Assembly (NCBI GenBank): GCA_002503215.1 | Contig: DARG01000020.1 | Location: forward strand, 14,309-78,308 | Source: Candidatus Parvarchaeota archaeon UBA446 | GTDB lineage: Archaea; Nanobdellota; Nanobdellia; Parvarchaeales; Parvarchaeaceae | DNA length: 64,000 nt | Reading direction: 5' to 3' | Part shown: positions 19,016 to 28,263 of the stretch, piece by piece | Layout of the letters: each line of letters starts with the position of its first letter | How positions within the stretch are numbered: position 1 is the first letter of the stretch | Position numbers and translations under genes: made by a program | Notes under the pieces: model-generated | What the model saw: the letters and a program-made list of their open reading frames with translations, nothing else | What the model was told of the DNA's origin: nothing | The model's database searches: none

Positions 19016-19720
19016 TCAGAAAGTATAGGTTATTTCGGTGTTTTTACCGTGTTTTTCTTCAAATTGCTTTAATGCGCTTTCTAAATCATCTTTGTTATAG
19101 CTATTTAGCTCATTAGCTACTTTATAGGCAAAAAGCTTGGCTCTTAGATAAAATCCCTTAAACGCAGTTCCACCATTTACTTTATCATTAGCACTTAACT
19201 CATCAACCTTATTAAAATTCTCGATGCTTGCTTTCTTACTAAGCATAAGCTGACCCTTCTTATCGGTGATATATTTTGGGATGCATAGTCCTTTATTATC
19301 CTCACTCAAATAGACAAATAAAGCTAAAAGTACCTTGTTATTATTATAAAGTTTGACATAGTTCTGAGTAATAGCAGGGTGCTCATTTTTTATTTTGGAT
19401 AAAGCGTAATATGATTTTTCATTAAATGCTGATAAGTATACATTATCATTATCTATGTCTACTCCTCCTTTTTTAAGCCACCTATTTGTTGTAAGAAAGT
19501 AAGTAGCTGCTGAATTGTCTATCTGACTCTTATCTAGCTTGTAAACCTTTCCAGTTATATTGCATGGATCTTCACCTTCTTTGTAAGGTAAAACCTCCAA
19601 ATTTATAGAATTCGTTTCAAGGGAAACTAAGAGATCATCCATTACTCCTTCTAGCTTCGAATCTTTGTATTTTTTATATGATTTTTCAGCCGCATAACCT
19701 ATCAAATCAAATAGTCCCAT
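19016..19720 (-). CDS. Hypothetical cytoplasmic protein (234 aa)
   Basis: No family is recognised. The protein begins 'MGLFDLIGYAAEKSYKKYKDSK', an amphipathic helix followed by a mixed alpha/beta domain with charged, non-membrane composition and no signal peptide. The C-terminal third is rich in Lys/Glu ('DDLESALKQFEEKHGK') and probably helical. It is placed between the surface operon and tRNA-Asn on the same strand. A TATA-like element near 19745-19755 suggests its own promoter with a short leader. It could be peripheral to the membrane, but nothing in the sequence proves this. Confidence 0.65.
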   Translation of the reverse strand: MGLFDLIGYAAEKSYKKYKDSKLEGVMDDLLVSLETNSINLEVLPYKEGEDPCNITGKVYKLDKSQIDNSAATYFLTTNRWLKKGGVDIDNDNVYLSAFNEKSYYALSKIKNEHPAITQNYVKLYNNNKVLLALFVYLSEDNKGLCIPKYITDKKGQLMLSKKASIENFNKVDELSANDKVNGGTAFKGFYLRAKLFAYKVANELNSYNKDDLESALKQFEEKHGKNTEITYTF

Positions 19721-19804
19721 TTTATTATTTGATTATAACGACTATAAATACTTTTATCAAAAAAAAGAGAAATTTCATTAAATTAAATAAATCCTTTATA
19801 AAAT

Positions 19805-19876
19805 CGCCCGGGGCAGGATTCGAACCTGCAACGCCTTGGTTAACAGCCAAGTGCTCTGCCGTTGAGCTACTCGGGC
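19805..19876 (-). tRNA. tRNA-Asn (GUU)
   Basis: A complete cloverleaf: acceptor GCCCGAG/CTCGGGC-type pairing with one wobble/mismatch, anticodon stem CTTGG/CCAAG with loop CTGTTAA (anticodon GUU, A37), variable loop GGCGT, T arm GCAGG-TTCGAAT-CCTGC, discriminator G. No intron and no encoded CCA. It ends two bases before the stop of the CCA-adding enzyme gene on the same strand, so the two may share a transcript. Confidence 0.95.
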
Positions 19877-19877
19877 A

Positions 19878-21074
19878 TCAATTATTCAGTATTGATTTCT
19901 GTGACATATATTCTTTTAGTTTAAGCAATATAAATTTATTGAAATCGTTTATAACATACTTTTTATCGTATGCTAGCCTATTACCCGATACAAAAGCATC
20001 TTTATGAATTTTTGTGAATTCTTTTATGACATCTAGCGGCACAAAAACAGAAGGGCCGTATACTAGCTTTGTCTTTGTCTTAGGAAAGTTTGAAACCTGT
20101 ATAAGTATCCTGGCCTCACTTCGAGAATATTCAAAATCTGTAGAATAAATTTCTATGTCGTTCCTATTTAATTCTTCTAGAAGTTTATTCGCATTTTTAA
20201 CGTATTTAGAAAGAAAAACATCCCTTGGTTCAGTTATCTTTGTAGTAAATTTAAAAAGCTTAGTTCCTCTAAACTTAGTCTGACTTTTTACTTTTTCAGA
20301 TATTTTGCTCTTAAAAAATAGGTTTATAGAAGGGTTAATGTCAAGTTGCTTAAGAGAGAAAACAAACTTGGATAAGTTTTCAACGCTTACAGATGCACAT
20401 ATGTTTCTGCTATTGTTTGTAGGATCTGATAAAAATATGGGATAGTTAATTTTACTGGTATTATTTCCTATAATGACAGTTTCACCCCAATTAGCTACTT
20501 CTTTTATTAGTCCTTTTATACTGCGATATTTAATTATGAGTACTTCTAATGCGTAACCTGAAAAACCGTGCATATATGTTTCGGAGCCGTAACAATTATT
20601 GGCCTTGCACAGTGCCTTTAGTGTTATAACGTCTTTCTTCTGCGCTTCGGATAACTTGGAATTTATGTAATCTGCATGTAATACCGATAGGTCTATAGAA
20701 TTACTTACTTTATCTTTTTCCAAAAATTTAAGGACAGGTACTACTTCTATATCAATTCCATTAAAATTTCCACGAAAATATTTCCGTGTGCCAAAAGTCG
20801 CTATAAAATTATTAGGCACCAAATAACTTAGGTTTTTAATTTCGGATTCTTTATTAAATATTACGAGTATGTCTATGTCGCTTTCACCCTTTATCCAAGT
20901 TCCTTTCGCGTAGGAACCACTGAACATAAAATCTACAGATAATTTGTTCTCTGCTGCCTTTTTCTTTAAAGAAGACATGAAAGCTTCTGCTATTCTGCCC
21001 ATTTTTATTTTATCTTTTGATAAAGGTACAAAAAGTTTATAGGCCTTATTTAATGTCGCATCTAAATTATACAT
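19878..21074 (-). CDS. cca: CCA-adding enzyme (archaeal class I tRNA nucleotidyltransferase)
   Basis: 398 residues, slightly shorter than typical archaeal CCA enzymes. The nucleotidyltransferase head has 'SGSYAKGTWIKGESDIDIL' (residues 52-70) with the G-S motif and metal-binding Asp66/Asp68; the third acidic residue is probably in 'GIDIEVVPV'. A central domain ('KDVITLKALCKANNCYGSETYMHGF...') and a C-terminal tail domain follow as in the family. It adds CCA to tRNA 3' ends without a template; none of the five tRNA genes here encodes CCA. It is divergent from the Lhr gene across a 62-base spacer with a shared TATA region, and tRNA-Asn lies directly downstream. Confidence 0.93.
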   Translation of the reverse strand: MYNLDATLNKAYKLFVPLSKDKIKMGRIAEAFMSSLKKKAAENKLSVDFMFSGSYAKGTWIKGESDIDILVIFNKESEIKNLSYLVPNNFIATFGTRKYFRGNFNGIDIEVVPVLKFLEKDKVSNSIDLSVLHADYINSKLSEAQKKDVITLKALCKANNCYGSETYMHGFSGYALEVLIIKYRSIKGLIKEVANWGETVIIGNNTSKINYPIFLSDPTNNSRNICASVSVENLSKFVFSLKQLDINPSINLFFKSKISEKVKSQTKFRGTKLFKFTTKITEPRDVFLSKYVKNANKLLEELNRNDIEIYSTDFEYSRSEARILIQVSNFPKTKTKLVYGPSVFVPLDVIKEFTKIHKDAFVSGNRLAYDKKYVINDFNKFILLKLKEYMSQKSILNN

Positions 21075-21093
21075 ATTATATACAGAAGGGAGT

Positions 21094-21107
21094 TATTAAT
21101 AAATATA
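21094..21107. promoter_or_regulatory. Shared divergent TATA region for cca (minus) and lhr (plus)
   Basis: The AT element AATAAATATATGAT lies about 27 bases from the cca ATG on one side and about 33 from the lhr ATG on the other. In a spacer of only 62 bases it is the sole TATA-like stretch for both directions. Confidence 0.45.
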
Positions 21108-21136
21108 TGATAATAAGCTAAAATTATTCGTACATT

Positions 21137-23836
21137 ATGGAAAACATATCTGAAGAGTTATCAAAAGTTTTAAATGAACTTGGATTTGAAGGGCTTACAG
21201 AAATTCAAAAAATGGTTATACCTCAGATAAAAAGCGGGAAAAACTTGATATTTCGCGCCCCTACAGGATATGGAAAGACGCTTGCTGCATTTCTACCTAT
21301 ACTGGATAAATTAGACAGAGATTCTGAGGGTATACAGATGCTTTATATAACTCCTTTAAAATCCCTAAACCGGGATATTTTTAAGAACATAATAAAAATA
21401 AGCAATAAAATGGGAATAGAAGTTGATATAAGACACGGTGACACAACCGCATATGAAAGAGCAAATCAGGCCAGAATGCCACCTCAATGTTTAATCACTA
21501 CTCCAGAAACTGTACAATCTATGTTACTAAGCAAGAGACTAGTTGAAAAATTAAAGAATCTTAAATTTGTGATAGTTGATGAAGTACAAGGTCTTATGGA
21601 ATCTAAGAGAGGCACACAGTTTTCCATAGCTTTGGAAAGGCTGCGAAGGATATCAAAATTCCAGACTATAGGTATAAGTGCCACAATTGCGGATTTTAAG
21701 GAAACTAGAGAATATTTGTCCGCTGATGAAAGCATATCTTTTCCAGGAGATAAAAAATACGACATAGACGTAACTTACCCTAATTTTAAGAATGAAGACG
21801 AAGAAACTGCATCTAAAGAAAATATAAGTAAATTGGTAGCTAATTCACTTAGATATATAGCAGATGAAATTAAGAAGTCAAAGTCAACTATAATATTTAC
21901 AAACACAAGGGAAACTGCCGAATTACTGGGATCTAGACTAAACAAATTCTTAAAGGATAAAAAAATGGAAGTTCACCACAGTTCACTTTCAAAAGAAGTA
22001 AGAACAGAAATAGAAAATAAATTTAAAGTAGGTGATATAAATGTAATTATATCTACAAGCTCACTTGAACTTGGTATAGATATAGGAGATGTAGATTTAG
22101 TTATACAGTACATGTCCCCAAGACAAGTAATAAAACTTATACAGCGAGTTGGTAGATCAAATCATAAACAAGAAGGCATAGCTAAGGGAAAACTAGTCAC
22201 AATAAATATAGATGATTTTATTGAAAGCAAGGCTATAGATAATTGCAGATTAAAGGGAAAACTTGAGATAATAGCGCTTCCAAAGTTAAGCCTTGATATA
22301 TTAGCACATCAGACAGTTGGGCTTGTAATAGATGGAGTAAAGAACCCAGACGAAATATTCCAAACAATAAAAAAAAGTTATGCATATAAAGAATTAAGTC
22401 GGTCAAAATTCGACTCTGTAGTAGATTTTCTACTAAAACATTACATGATAAGATATTATGGAGAAGGGCTCATAAGAACTAGAAAAGGTTTACTTTTTTA
22501 TATAGCTAATATTTCTTCAATACCTGACAAAAAAAGTTATCTTGTAATTGACAGTCAACTTAATAAAAAAATAGGTATACTTGATGAGGAATTCGTAGCG
22601 GAGAACGGAAAACCTGGTAGTAATTTTATAATGAGAGGAGAAAACTGGAAGATAGTAAGTATATCTAATCAAAAGATATCTGTTGTAAGAACAAGCAGTG
22701 ATATCGGAGCTATACCTGCATGGAATGGAGAACTTATGCCGGTACACAGATTCGTAGCTGAAGAAGCTGCTTCTATAAGAGACAAATACACAGAAAAATT
22801 TGCCATATTGAAAGAACAGAAAGATAACTTTATTATACCTACAGCTAAGCGCATTTTAATAGAACGTGTTGATCAGTATGTAGTTATTCACTCTACTTTT
22901 GGGAGCACGACCAATGAAGGTCTTGCTAAGGCAATAACCTCAGTTATATCAGGAATAAGCGGAGAAAGCGTAGTAAGCAAAATAGACCCGTATAGAATAA
23001 CAGTAAAAACCAGTGTTTCTCTTAACAAAATAAGAGATATCCTTTTAGAGATGAAGGATATATCTGAGATAATAAAAGAAAGCATAAAAAGAACATCCTT
23101 ATACGAATATCGTTTTCTAAATGTAGCAAAGAGATTTGGTATAATAAATAAATATGCGGATTTCACTAAAATGAGGCTTAGAGCAATTATAGACATGTAT
23201 GAGAACAGCATTGTAGAAGAAGAAACATATAACGAGATATTATCAAGCAAAGTAGATATAAAGTCAGCAGAAGAAATTATTTTAAACATAAAAGAAGGTA
23301 GAATAGAAATAGTCATAAATGACAAGGAAGCGTCTCCTCTAACTTATGAAGGGCTGGAAACGAATTATGGTGGTACTGTTGTAAAACCAGCAGAAGCAAA
23401 AAAAGCCCTACGCAATTTAGTTCTAGATAGGATAGAAAACACTGATATATTTATGCAATGTATGAACTGCGGAAATAAAATTGGAACTATAAAAGTAAAA
23501 AACTCTGACGGGCTAAAATGTCCAAAGTGTGGTGCTAGATATCTTGGATTTTTTAAAGAGAGACAAAGAGAGATATATGAACCTGTTTTGAATAAATTTT
23601 TCAAAAATAAGAAATTAAACCATGATGAGGAACTTTTAATTGACAGCGTAAAACAAAACGGGGCGCTTTATTTAGGATACGACAACAAAGCATGTATTGT
23701 AGGATCTGCCTATGGAGTGGGCGCTAAAACAGCCAGTAGAATACTTTCTTCTTATAGTAAAGATAATGATCAACTTATAGACAGAGTAATAGAAGCAGAA
23801 AAGAACTACATAGAAACAAAAGAATTTTGGAGTTGA
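21137..23836 (+). CDS. lhr: Lhr-family superfamily 2 ATP-dependent helicase
   Basis: 899 residues. Motif I is 'RAPTGYGKTLAAF' (about 40-50), Ia 'TPLKSLNRD', 'RHGDTTAYERANQARMPP', 'CLITTPETVQSML' (Ib), motif II 'DEVQ' (148-151), III 'GISATIA', and V/VI 'STSSLELGIDIGDVD' and 'LIQRVGRSNH'. 'YRFLNVAKRFGI' in the middle and the C-terminal zinc ribbon 'CMNCG...CPKCG' fit archaeal Lhr proteins, DNA/RNA translocases linked to DNA repair and RNA processing. Motif II is usually DEVH in this family; here His is Gln. Tail-to-tail with the next gene: the stops abut at 23836/23837. Confidence 0.92.
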   Translation: MENISEELSKVLNELGFEGLTEIQKMVIPQIKSGKNLIFRAPTGYGKTLAAFLPILDKLDRDSEGIQMLYITPLKSLNRDIFKNIIKISNKMGIEVDIRHGDTTAYERANQARMPPQCLITTPETVQSMLLSKRLVEKLKNLKFVIVDEVQGLMESKRGTQFSIALERLRRISKFQTIGISATIADFKETREYLSADESISFPGDKKYDIDVTYPNFKNEDEETASKENISKLVANSLRYIADEIKKSKSTIIFTNTRETAELLGSRLNKFLKDKKMEVHHSSLSKEVRTEIENKFKVGDINVIISTSSLELGIDIGDVDLVIQYMSPRQVIKLIQRVGRSNHKQEGIAKGKLVTINIDDFIESKAIDNCRLKGKLEIIALPKLSLDILAHQTVGLVIDGVKNPDEIFQTIKKSYAYKELSRSKFDSVVDFLLKHYMIRYYGEGLIRTRKGLLFYIANISSIPDKKSYLVIDSQLNKKIGILDEEFVAENGKPGSNFIMRGENWKIVSISNQKISVVRTSSDIGAIPAWNGELMPVHRFVAEEAASIRDKYTEKFAILKEQKDNFIIPTAKRILIERVDQYVVIHSTFGSTTNEGLAKAITSVISGISGESVVSKIDPYRITVKTSVSLNKIRDILLEMKDISEIIKESIKRTSLYEYRFLNVAKRFGIINKYADFTKMRLRAIIDMYENSIVEEETYNEILSSKVDIKSAEEIILNIKEGRIEIVINDKEASPLTYEGLETNYGGTVVKPAEAKKALRNLVLDRIENTDIFMQCMNCGNKIGTIKVKNSDGLKCPKCGARYLGFFKERQREIYEPVLNKFFKNKKLNHDEELLIDSVKQNGALYLGYDNKACIVGSAYGVGAKTASRILSSYSKDNDQLIDRVIEAEKNYIETKEFWS

Positions 23837-24535
23837 TTAAATAAATATATCATCGGGATTGTGATCTTTTCCATGAGATACACAAATTAAATCAGGTTTT
23901 AATTCCTTTATCTTTTTTACACTGTTTATAAGAGATATATAATCTTCAAAGAAAGGTGGAGCTTCTAGTCTCTTATCGCTTCCTTTAAGTAAATCTCCCA
24001 CTATAACGGTATTTGAATCTGTCAGATATATTGAAATTGAATCTTTTGTATGTCCTGGAGTTTCGAGTATCTTTGCGTTTATTCCCATTTCAGGTGGAAA
24101 AACGCCTTCCTTTAATTTCATATCTGGTTTTAAAAATTTTGGTTTGCGTAGTTTTCCCATTAAAGAAACAAAACTTACAAATAATTTACTCTTCAATGAT
24201 TTTGAACCTGCTACTGGAAGAAGAAGTCCCATTGTTCCGGATATATAAGGTATACCTTTCTCGCTTATTCCTACATGAGCGTTACTCATCTTCTGCAAAG
24301 CATAAGCACTACCAAAATGATCCATATGTGCATGAGTGATTAGTATGTATTTTATATCACTAACTGATTTACCTATACTATTAATGTAAGCTATTATCTT
24401 TTTCTCGCTGTTTGGCATACCTGTGTCAATTAGTATAAGTCCATTCTTACTCTCTATTATAAAGACTTTTACAATGCCAAGATTAACTTCGTGCAGAGTA
24501 TCGTTTATTTTTACTCCAATAGGTTTTGCATTCAT
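23837..24535 (-). CDS. Metallo-beta-lactamase fold hydrolase
   Basis: 232 residues with the full metal-binding set: 'THAHMDH' (His68, His70, Asp72, His73), 'ETPGHTKDS' (about residue 162), the bridging Asp in 'VIVGDLLKGSDKR', and the last His in 'VSHGKDH'. This is a two-metal MBL-fold enzyme of the glyoxalase II/hydroxyacylglutathione-hydrolase-like class. The substrate cannot be read from sequence; thioester or lactone hydrolysis is typical of similar proteins. No signal peptide, so cytosolic. It ends tail-to-tail with lhr. Upstream on the same strand are the candidate C/D box sRNA and a secreted protein. Confidence 0.88.
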   Translation of the reverse strand: MNAKPIGVKINDTLHEVNLGIVKVFIIESKNGLILIDTGMPNSEKKIIAYINSIGKSVSDIKYILITHAHMDHFGSAYALQKMSNAHVGISEKGIPYISGTMGLLLPVAGSKSLKSKLFVSFVSLMGKLRKPKFLKPDMKLKEGVFPPEMGINAKILETPGHTKDSISIYLTDSNTVIVGDLLKGSDKRLEAPPFFEDYISLINSVKKIKELKPDLICVSHGKDHNPDDIFI

Positions 24536-24581
24536 AAGTTAATTAAAAACTTTGAGAATAAATGTTTATTTACACTGTTTA

Positions 24582-24646
24582 TGCGCTCAGAAGCTACCCT
24601 AATCTTCATTGCTAAGCTCGGCAGGTGTTCATTTCATCATTGCGCA
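24582..24646 (-). ncRNA. Candidate C/D box sRNA (2'-O-methylation guide)
   Basis: In minus-strand order: terminal stem half TGCGC, C box ATGATGA (24634-24640), a 12-base guide (24622-24633), D' box CCGA (24618-24621), a spacer, C' box ATGAAGA (24603-24609), a second 12-base guide TTAGGGTAGCTT (24591-24602), D box CTGA (24587-24590), terminal stem half GCGCA (24582-24586). Both guides have exactly the 12-base spacing of archaeal C/D sRNAs. The second guide is complementary to AAGCTACCCTAA; from memory, AAGCUACCC occurs in the 23S rRNA segment just before GGGGAUAAC, near the peptidyl transferase centre. The RNA begins two bases after the stop codon of the secreted-protein gene, so it may be processed from that mRNA's 3' UTR. 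Confidence 0.75.
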
Positions 24647-24647
24647 T

Positions 24648-25205
24648 TTAACCTAAATTTATCGGCGGAACCGATGTACTGGAATTGCTAGAGTTATTAA
24701 AGCCAAAGAAAACTAGAATAAAAGTGGAGTTGTAACTTACTGAATTGAGATTTATACTGCTTAACGACACTTGTTCGGGATTTAAAGCATTGTTTGAACC
24801 TAATGAAAATAACGCCCACGCCGTATTTGCGGAGGGATTTGCACATAAAGGACTAACAAATTCTGATGAAGATACACATTGTATATTTCCATTAGACACA
24901 TTATAAGACATGTTGTACTGGGTTAGTATACTCTCTGTAAAGGATAACATGTTAGATATATTACTTGCTAGCAAATTTGAAATTGGAACTGAACCAGAAG
25001 ATGCAATTACACTGTTAGAAACGCCGCTTTGTATTGAAATTGATCCTAGAGAAGATGCAGTTGAGTTTAAAGCCGCCGATGGTACTACGATGTAATATAA
25101 AATAGGTGATGTGCTTGAAACATGAGGAAAAAAGAAGAAAATAGAAGAAACGAAAGCTATCGCTATGAATAGTGCTAATGCTTGTTTCAATCTTGTATTT
25201 ACCAT
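24648..25205 (-). CDS. Small secreted or membrane-anchored protein (185 aa)
   Basis: An N-terminal basic start and hydrophobic helix (about residues 7-26) form a signal peptide or anchor. The mature part is Ser/Asn-rich with sequons and two cysteines ('IQCVSSSEFVSPLCANPS'). The C-terminal third, with 'NTAWALFSLGSNNALNPEQVSLSSINLNSVSYNSTFILVFFGF', looks like a compact beta domain; a DUF4430-like ligand-binding fold is possible but unproven. The frame ends at 24648, immediately before the sRNA. No operon partner is evident. Confidence 0.7.
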   Translation of the reverse strand: MVNTRLKQALALFIAIAFVSSIFFFFPHVSSTSPILYYIVVPSAALNSTASSLGSISIQSGVSNSVIASSGSVPISNLLASNISNMLSFTESILTQYNMSYNVSNGNIQCVSSSEFVSPLCANPSANTAWALFSLGSNNALNPEQVSLSSINLNSVSYNSTFILVFFGFNNSSNSSTSVPPINLG

Positions 25206-25251
25206 ATTTTACTTTATATTCTATTAGTTGACATCAAATCAATATAAAAAC

Positions 25252-26607
25252 TTACCTTATCAATGCATAAGCTATAAATGCTACTATAAGAATCAGTATA
25301 AGCCCTATAAGAAACGCTATTGGAGAAGTAACTATCAATGCTAGCAATATGGCGAAAACGAAGAAACCGAATAAAGCCCTTGAGTAATTCTTTTTTCTAG
25401 TATATACATAACCATATCCAAATGAAAAGAAAGCAAATGCCGCAGCGAATGACAATGCACTTATAATTACAAGAGATAAGTAACTGAATATGCCTGAATC
25501 CACTATTATAGGCGAAAATATAGTTATAAGTACCAATGGGACCGCCGCAGTTATGAATAATTTCATGTTTTCATCTTTCTGCAAAAACGCAGGCATTAAT
25601 TTGTCCTTAGACATATCATCCAAAGTTCTATTAGATGCGTTTATAAGAGCAAATGCTGTAAGCAGTATGATTATAATGGATAATCCTACTATTACATCTT
25701 CTACACCAATACCGAATGGCGCTGCCAAGATATTAGCTGTGAATATATTGGCAGTAGGTACACCCATAATAATAGGATATATAAGATTTCCAACTGATGC
25801 TGAATTTTCGGATGTAAATATGAATGTTTGGATAAGGGCAAAAAGTATTATTGCAGTTATAACTATTGCTACCAGTGCTTTAGCTACGTCCTTTCTTTTC
25901 TCTCCTTTATAAACAATAGACGCACCTTCAAAGCCGCCATACATCCACAGAATTATAAGTAGCCCAAATAGGAAAACTGGTGCGGATACCGGTAAAGTGT
26001 ATTGTAAATTTACATTGGATAAGTGAGTACCACTATTTAAAAATAGAGATATTGCTCCTAAAGCTATAAGAAGTATAACAAAAAATATCTTAAGTGCCCC
26101 TGCGAAATTTAGAGTTCTTCTAATCCTATTATAGAAAAACATTATCCACATTACCACGAATAGTATATCTATTATAGCAATGGAAGTAAAAGGACTTAAT
26201 CCAAAGAAAAGAGAAAGTTCTCCTACTGATGCTATTCCTGCCGCAGTTATTGTTATTATAAAAGAGATAAGCAACAGAAAAGCGAATATAAACGAATACT
26301 CTTTTTTTATGGTATTCTTAAGGAAATTATATGGATCGTGATTGTGTGTTATGCTTATATCATATATCAGCATACCAATAAGAAGGGCCAGAAAACCTGC
26401 GCCTATAACAAGGTATATAGAAAAAATTCCACCATATACCAAAGCTATGAATAATGGTATAACCAATATACCCAAACCTATAACTCCCGCAAGCCCATGA
26501 AGATAAAGCTCTATGAATGAATGCACTTTCTCTTTTTTAACGTGAGTCTTAACGGTTTTTTTGGATATCTTTACAGCTTTAACTCTTCTATTCCTAGATT
26601 TCTGCAT
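25252..26607 (-). CDS. APC-superfamily amino acid permease-like transporter
   Basis: 451 residues. A basic cytosolic N-terminus (about 1-30) is followed by 11-12 hydrophobic helices. The first helix pair, 'GLAGVIGLGILVIPLFIALVYGG', has the Gly-rich unwound-helix signature of APC transporters. 'LWMYGGFEGASIVYKGEKRKDVAKALV' matches the 'GFE' helix 6 region followed by the 'E..+P.+..P+A' loop of amino acid permeases. The substrate is not predictable; in a small, likely host-dependent archaeon amino acid uptake is plausible. Single gene between the secreted protein and the IMPDH-family gene, all on the minus strand with short spacers. Confidence 0.85.
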   Translation of the reverse strand: MQKSRNRRVKAVKISKKTVKTHVKKEKVHSFIELYLHGLAGVIGLGILVIPLFIALVYGGIFSIYLVIGAGFLALLIGMLIYDISITHNHDPYNFLKNTIKKEYSFIFAFLLLISFIITITAAGIASVGELSLFFGLSPFTSIAIIDILFVVMWIMFFYNRIRRTLNFAGALKIFFVILLIALGAISLFLNSGTHLSNVNLQYTLPVSAPVFLFGLLIILWMYGGFEGASIVYKGEKRKDVAKALVAIVITAIILFALIQTFIFTSENSASVGNLIYPIIMGVPTANIFTANILAAPFGIGVEDVIVGLSIIIILLTAFALINASNRTLDDMSKDKLMPAFLQKDENMKLFITAAVPLVLITIFSPIIVDSGIFSYLSLVIISALSFAAAFAFFSFGYGYVYTRKKNYSRALFGFFVFAILLALIVTSPIAFLIGLILILIVAFIAYALIR

Positions 26608-26636
26608 AAGATAATAACAAGTGTATGCTATTTAAA

Positions 26637-28025
26637 TTATTTGTATTTGCTTTCACGTTTACCGGAATCTGTTAAAAGCACGAATTCTGCATTTTTTCTA
26701 AATTCTGCGATGTTTTTAGCATTCAAATATGTCATTGCAGATCTTAAACCTCCAACAAGATTATTAACAATTTTAGTAACGCTACCTTTGTATTGTATCA
26801 GTGTTTCTGTACCTTCGGGAGTATAACCTTCGAGATCTACAGATTCATCTGTTTTCGAGGCTTTGTCAGAAAATGCATTTATAGACGCCATACCTCTGTA
26901 AAATTTATAGTTAACGTTTTCCTTTGTTATAATTACGCCGGGACTTTCATCTGTACCAGCAAGTAATCCACCTACCATTACTGTATCTGCACCCGCAGCT
27001 ATTGCCTTTGAAAAATCTGCTGACTTAGATATACCTCCGTCTGCCATTATCCTTACTCCACTATTAGAACAATCCAATATCGCGCTTAATTGAGGATATC
27101 CTACTCCTGCGACAGGCCTTGTAAGGCATGCTCCTCCGGGACCTATCCCAATTTTTATACAATCGGCGCCTGCTCTCTTAAGATTTAGAACTCCACTTCT
27201 TGTTGCTACATTGCCAGCAATAACATCAACACCTAGTTTTTTAATTTTACGAACTACATCCGCGGTTTTATCAAGATACCCGTTAGCTACATCAACAACT
27301 ATAAAATCAGCCTCGGCATTTATCAATGCCTTTGCTCTCTCCATATAATCGCTCCCTATGCCTATTGAGCCACCTACGATAAGCCTTCCATTTTTATCTT
27401 TAGAAGCCTTGGAATAGCCTTCCAAAAGTTTTACGTCCCTTGATGTTACCATACCAGTTAATCTGCCTTCTTTGTCAATTAATGGAAGTTTCTCTATCTT
27501 GTTCTTATTCATTATTGTCTTTGCCTGCTCTAGAGATATCTTTGTATAACCAGTTATAACATCTTTTGTCATTATATCCTCAATCTTTAGATTTGGATTT
27601 TCTTCAAACTCGAAATCTCTTCTAGTAACTATACCAACTAATTTTTTATTTTCAACGACTGGAAAACTTTTTACTTTTTTTTCAAATGAAAGCTCTCTAA
27701 GTTTTTCTAGTGTGGTATCCTTACTTACAGTGTAGGGTTTTTCTATGATTATGTTTTGTTCTCTCTTTACCTTCGTTACTTCCAATACCTCATTCTCTAT
27801 AGAATTAAAACGATGTATTATACCTACACCACCGGCCTTAGACATTGCTATAGCCATTATATGCTCCGTTACGGTATCCATGTTGGAACTTATTATAGGA
27901 ATATTAAGTTTTATATTGTCTGTTAGATTTGTGGAAGTATCTACCATATATCTGGAATTTACTCCGGAAACCTTTGGTACCAATAAAACATCATCAAAAG
28001 TAAAAGCATCCCTTATTATCTTCAT
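26637..28025 (-). CDS. guaB: IMP dehydrogenase / GMP reductase family protein with CBS pair
   Basis: A 462-residue TIM-barrel enzyme with two CBS domains inserted at about residues 95-210. The N-terminus '[14 protein letters not shown]' and loop '[11 protein letters not shown]' with catalytic Cys300 place it in the IMPDH/GMPR family; these enzymes handle the IMP/GMP interconversion of purine metabolism. Several stretches look more like GMPR ('VDVANGY', '[10 protein letters not shown]', 'VGGLLAG', C-terminal '[17 protein letters not shown]'). The flap after '[10 protein letters not shown]' lacks the Arg-Tyr dyad ('DRYFQ') that IMPDH uses. CBS-containing GMP reductases exist (actinobacterial GuaB1). 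The gene symbol is therefore provisional. Confidence 0.85.
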   Translation of the reverse strand: MKIIRDAFTFDDVLLVPKVSGVNSRYMVDTSTNLTDNIKLNIPIISSNMDTVTEHIMAIAMSKAGGVGIIHRFNSIENEVLEVTKVKREQNIIIEKPYTVSKDTTLEKLRELSFEKKVKSFPVVENKKLVGIVTRRDFEFEENPNLKIEDIMTKDVITGYTKISLEQAKTIMNKNKIEKLPLIDKEGRLTGMVTSRDVKLLEGYSKASKDKNGRLIVGGSIGIGSDYMERAKALINAEADFIVVDVANGYLDKTADVVRKIKKLGVDVIAGNVATRSGVLNLKRAGADCIKIGIGPGGACLTRPVAGVGYPQLSAILDCSNSGVRIMADGGISKSADFSKAIAAGADTVMVGGLLAGTDESPGVIITKENVNYKFYRGMASINAFSDKASKTDESVDLEGYTPEGTETLIQYKGSVTKIVNNLVGGLRSAMTYLNAKNIAEFRKNAEFVLLTDSGKRESKYK

Positions 28026-28134
28026 ACCAAAGTATATCTTAACCTTTAATAGTTATAAACTTTTTATAACAGCAAATGAAGGGTATAAGCCTATGCAAAG
28101 CTTTTATTATACGTTTTTATTAAATATCACTTAT

Positions 28135-28207
28135 GGGCCGATGGCGCAATTGGCAACGCGCTCCCCTTGCACGGGAGAGACTGTGGGTTCAAATCCCATT
28201 CGGTCCA
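28135..28207 (+). tRNA. tRNA-Ala (UGC)
   Basis: A complete cloverleaf: acceptor GGGCCGA/TCGGTCC with the G3-U70 wobble pair that specifies alanine, anticodon stem CTCCC/GGGAG with loop CTTGCAC (UGC, A37), variable loop AGACT, T arm GTGGG-TTCAAAT-CCCAT, discriminator A. No intron, no encoded CCA. A TATA-like stretch lies at about 28108-28125. Confidence 0.95.
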
Positions 28208-28226
28208 CTAATGCTAAATTTTAGCG

Positions 28227-28235
28227 CATATAAAC
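28227..28235 (+). promoter_or_regulatory. TATA box before the methyltransferase gene
   Basis: CATATAAAC sits 29-37 bases before the ATG at 28264, in the 56-base spacer after tRNA-Ala. This predicts a very short leader. Confidence 0.4.
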
Positions 28236-28263
28236 GCTGTTAAAATTTACCACAAAAATAACT

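Noticed and set aside
28213-28225. GCTAAA/TTTAGC palindrome after tRNA-Ala as a terminator
   Set aside because: The loop would be one base, so no stable hairpin forms.
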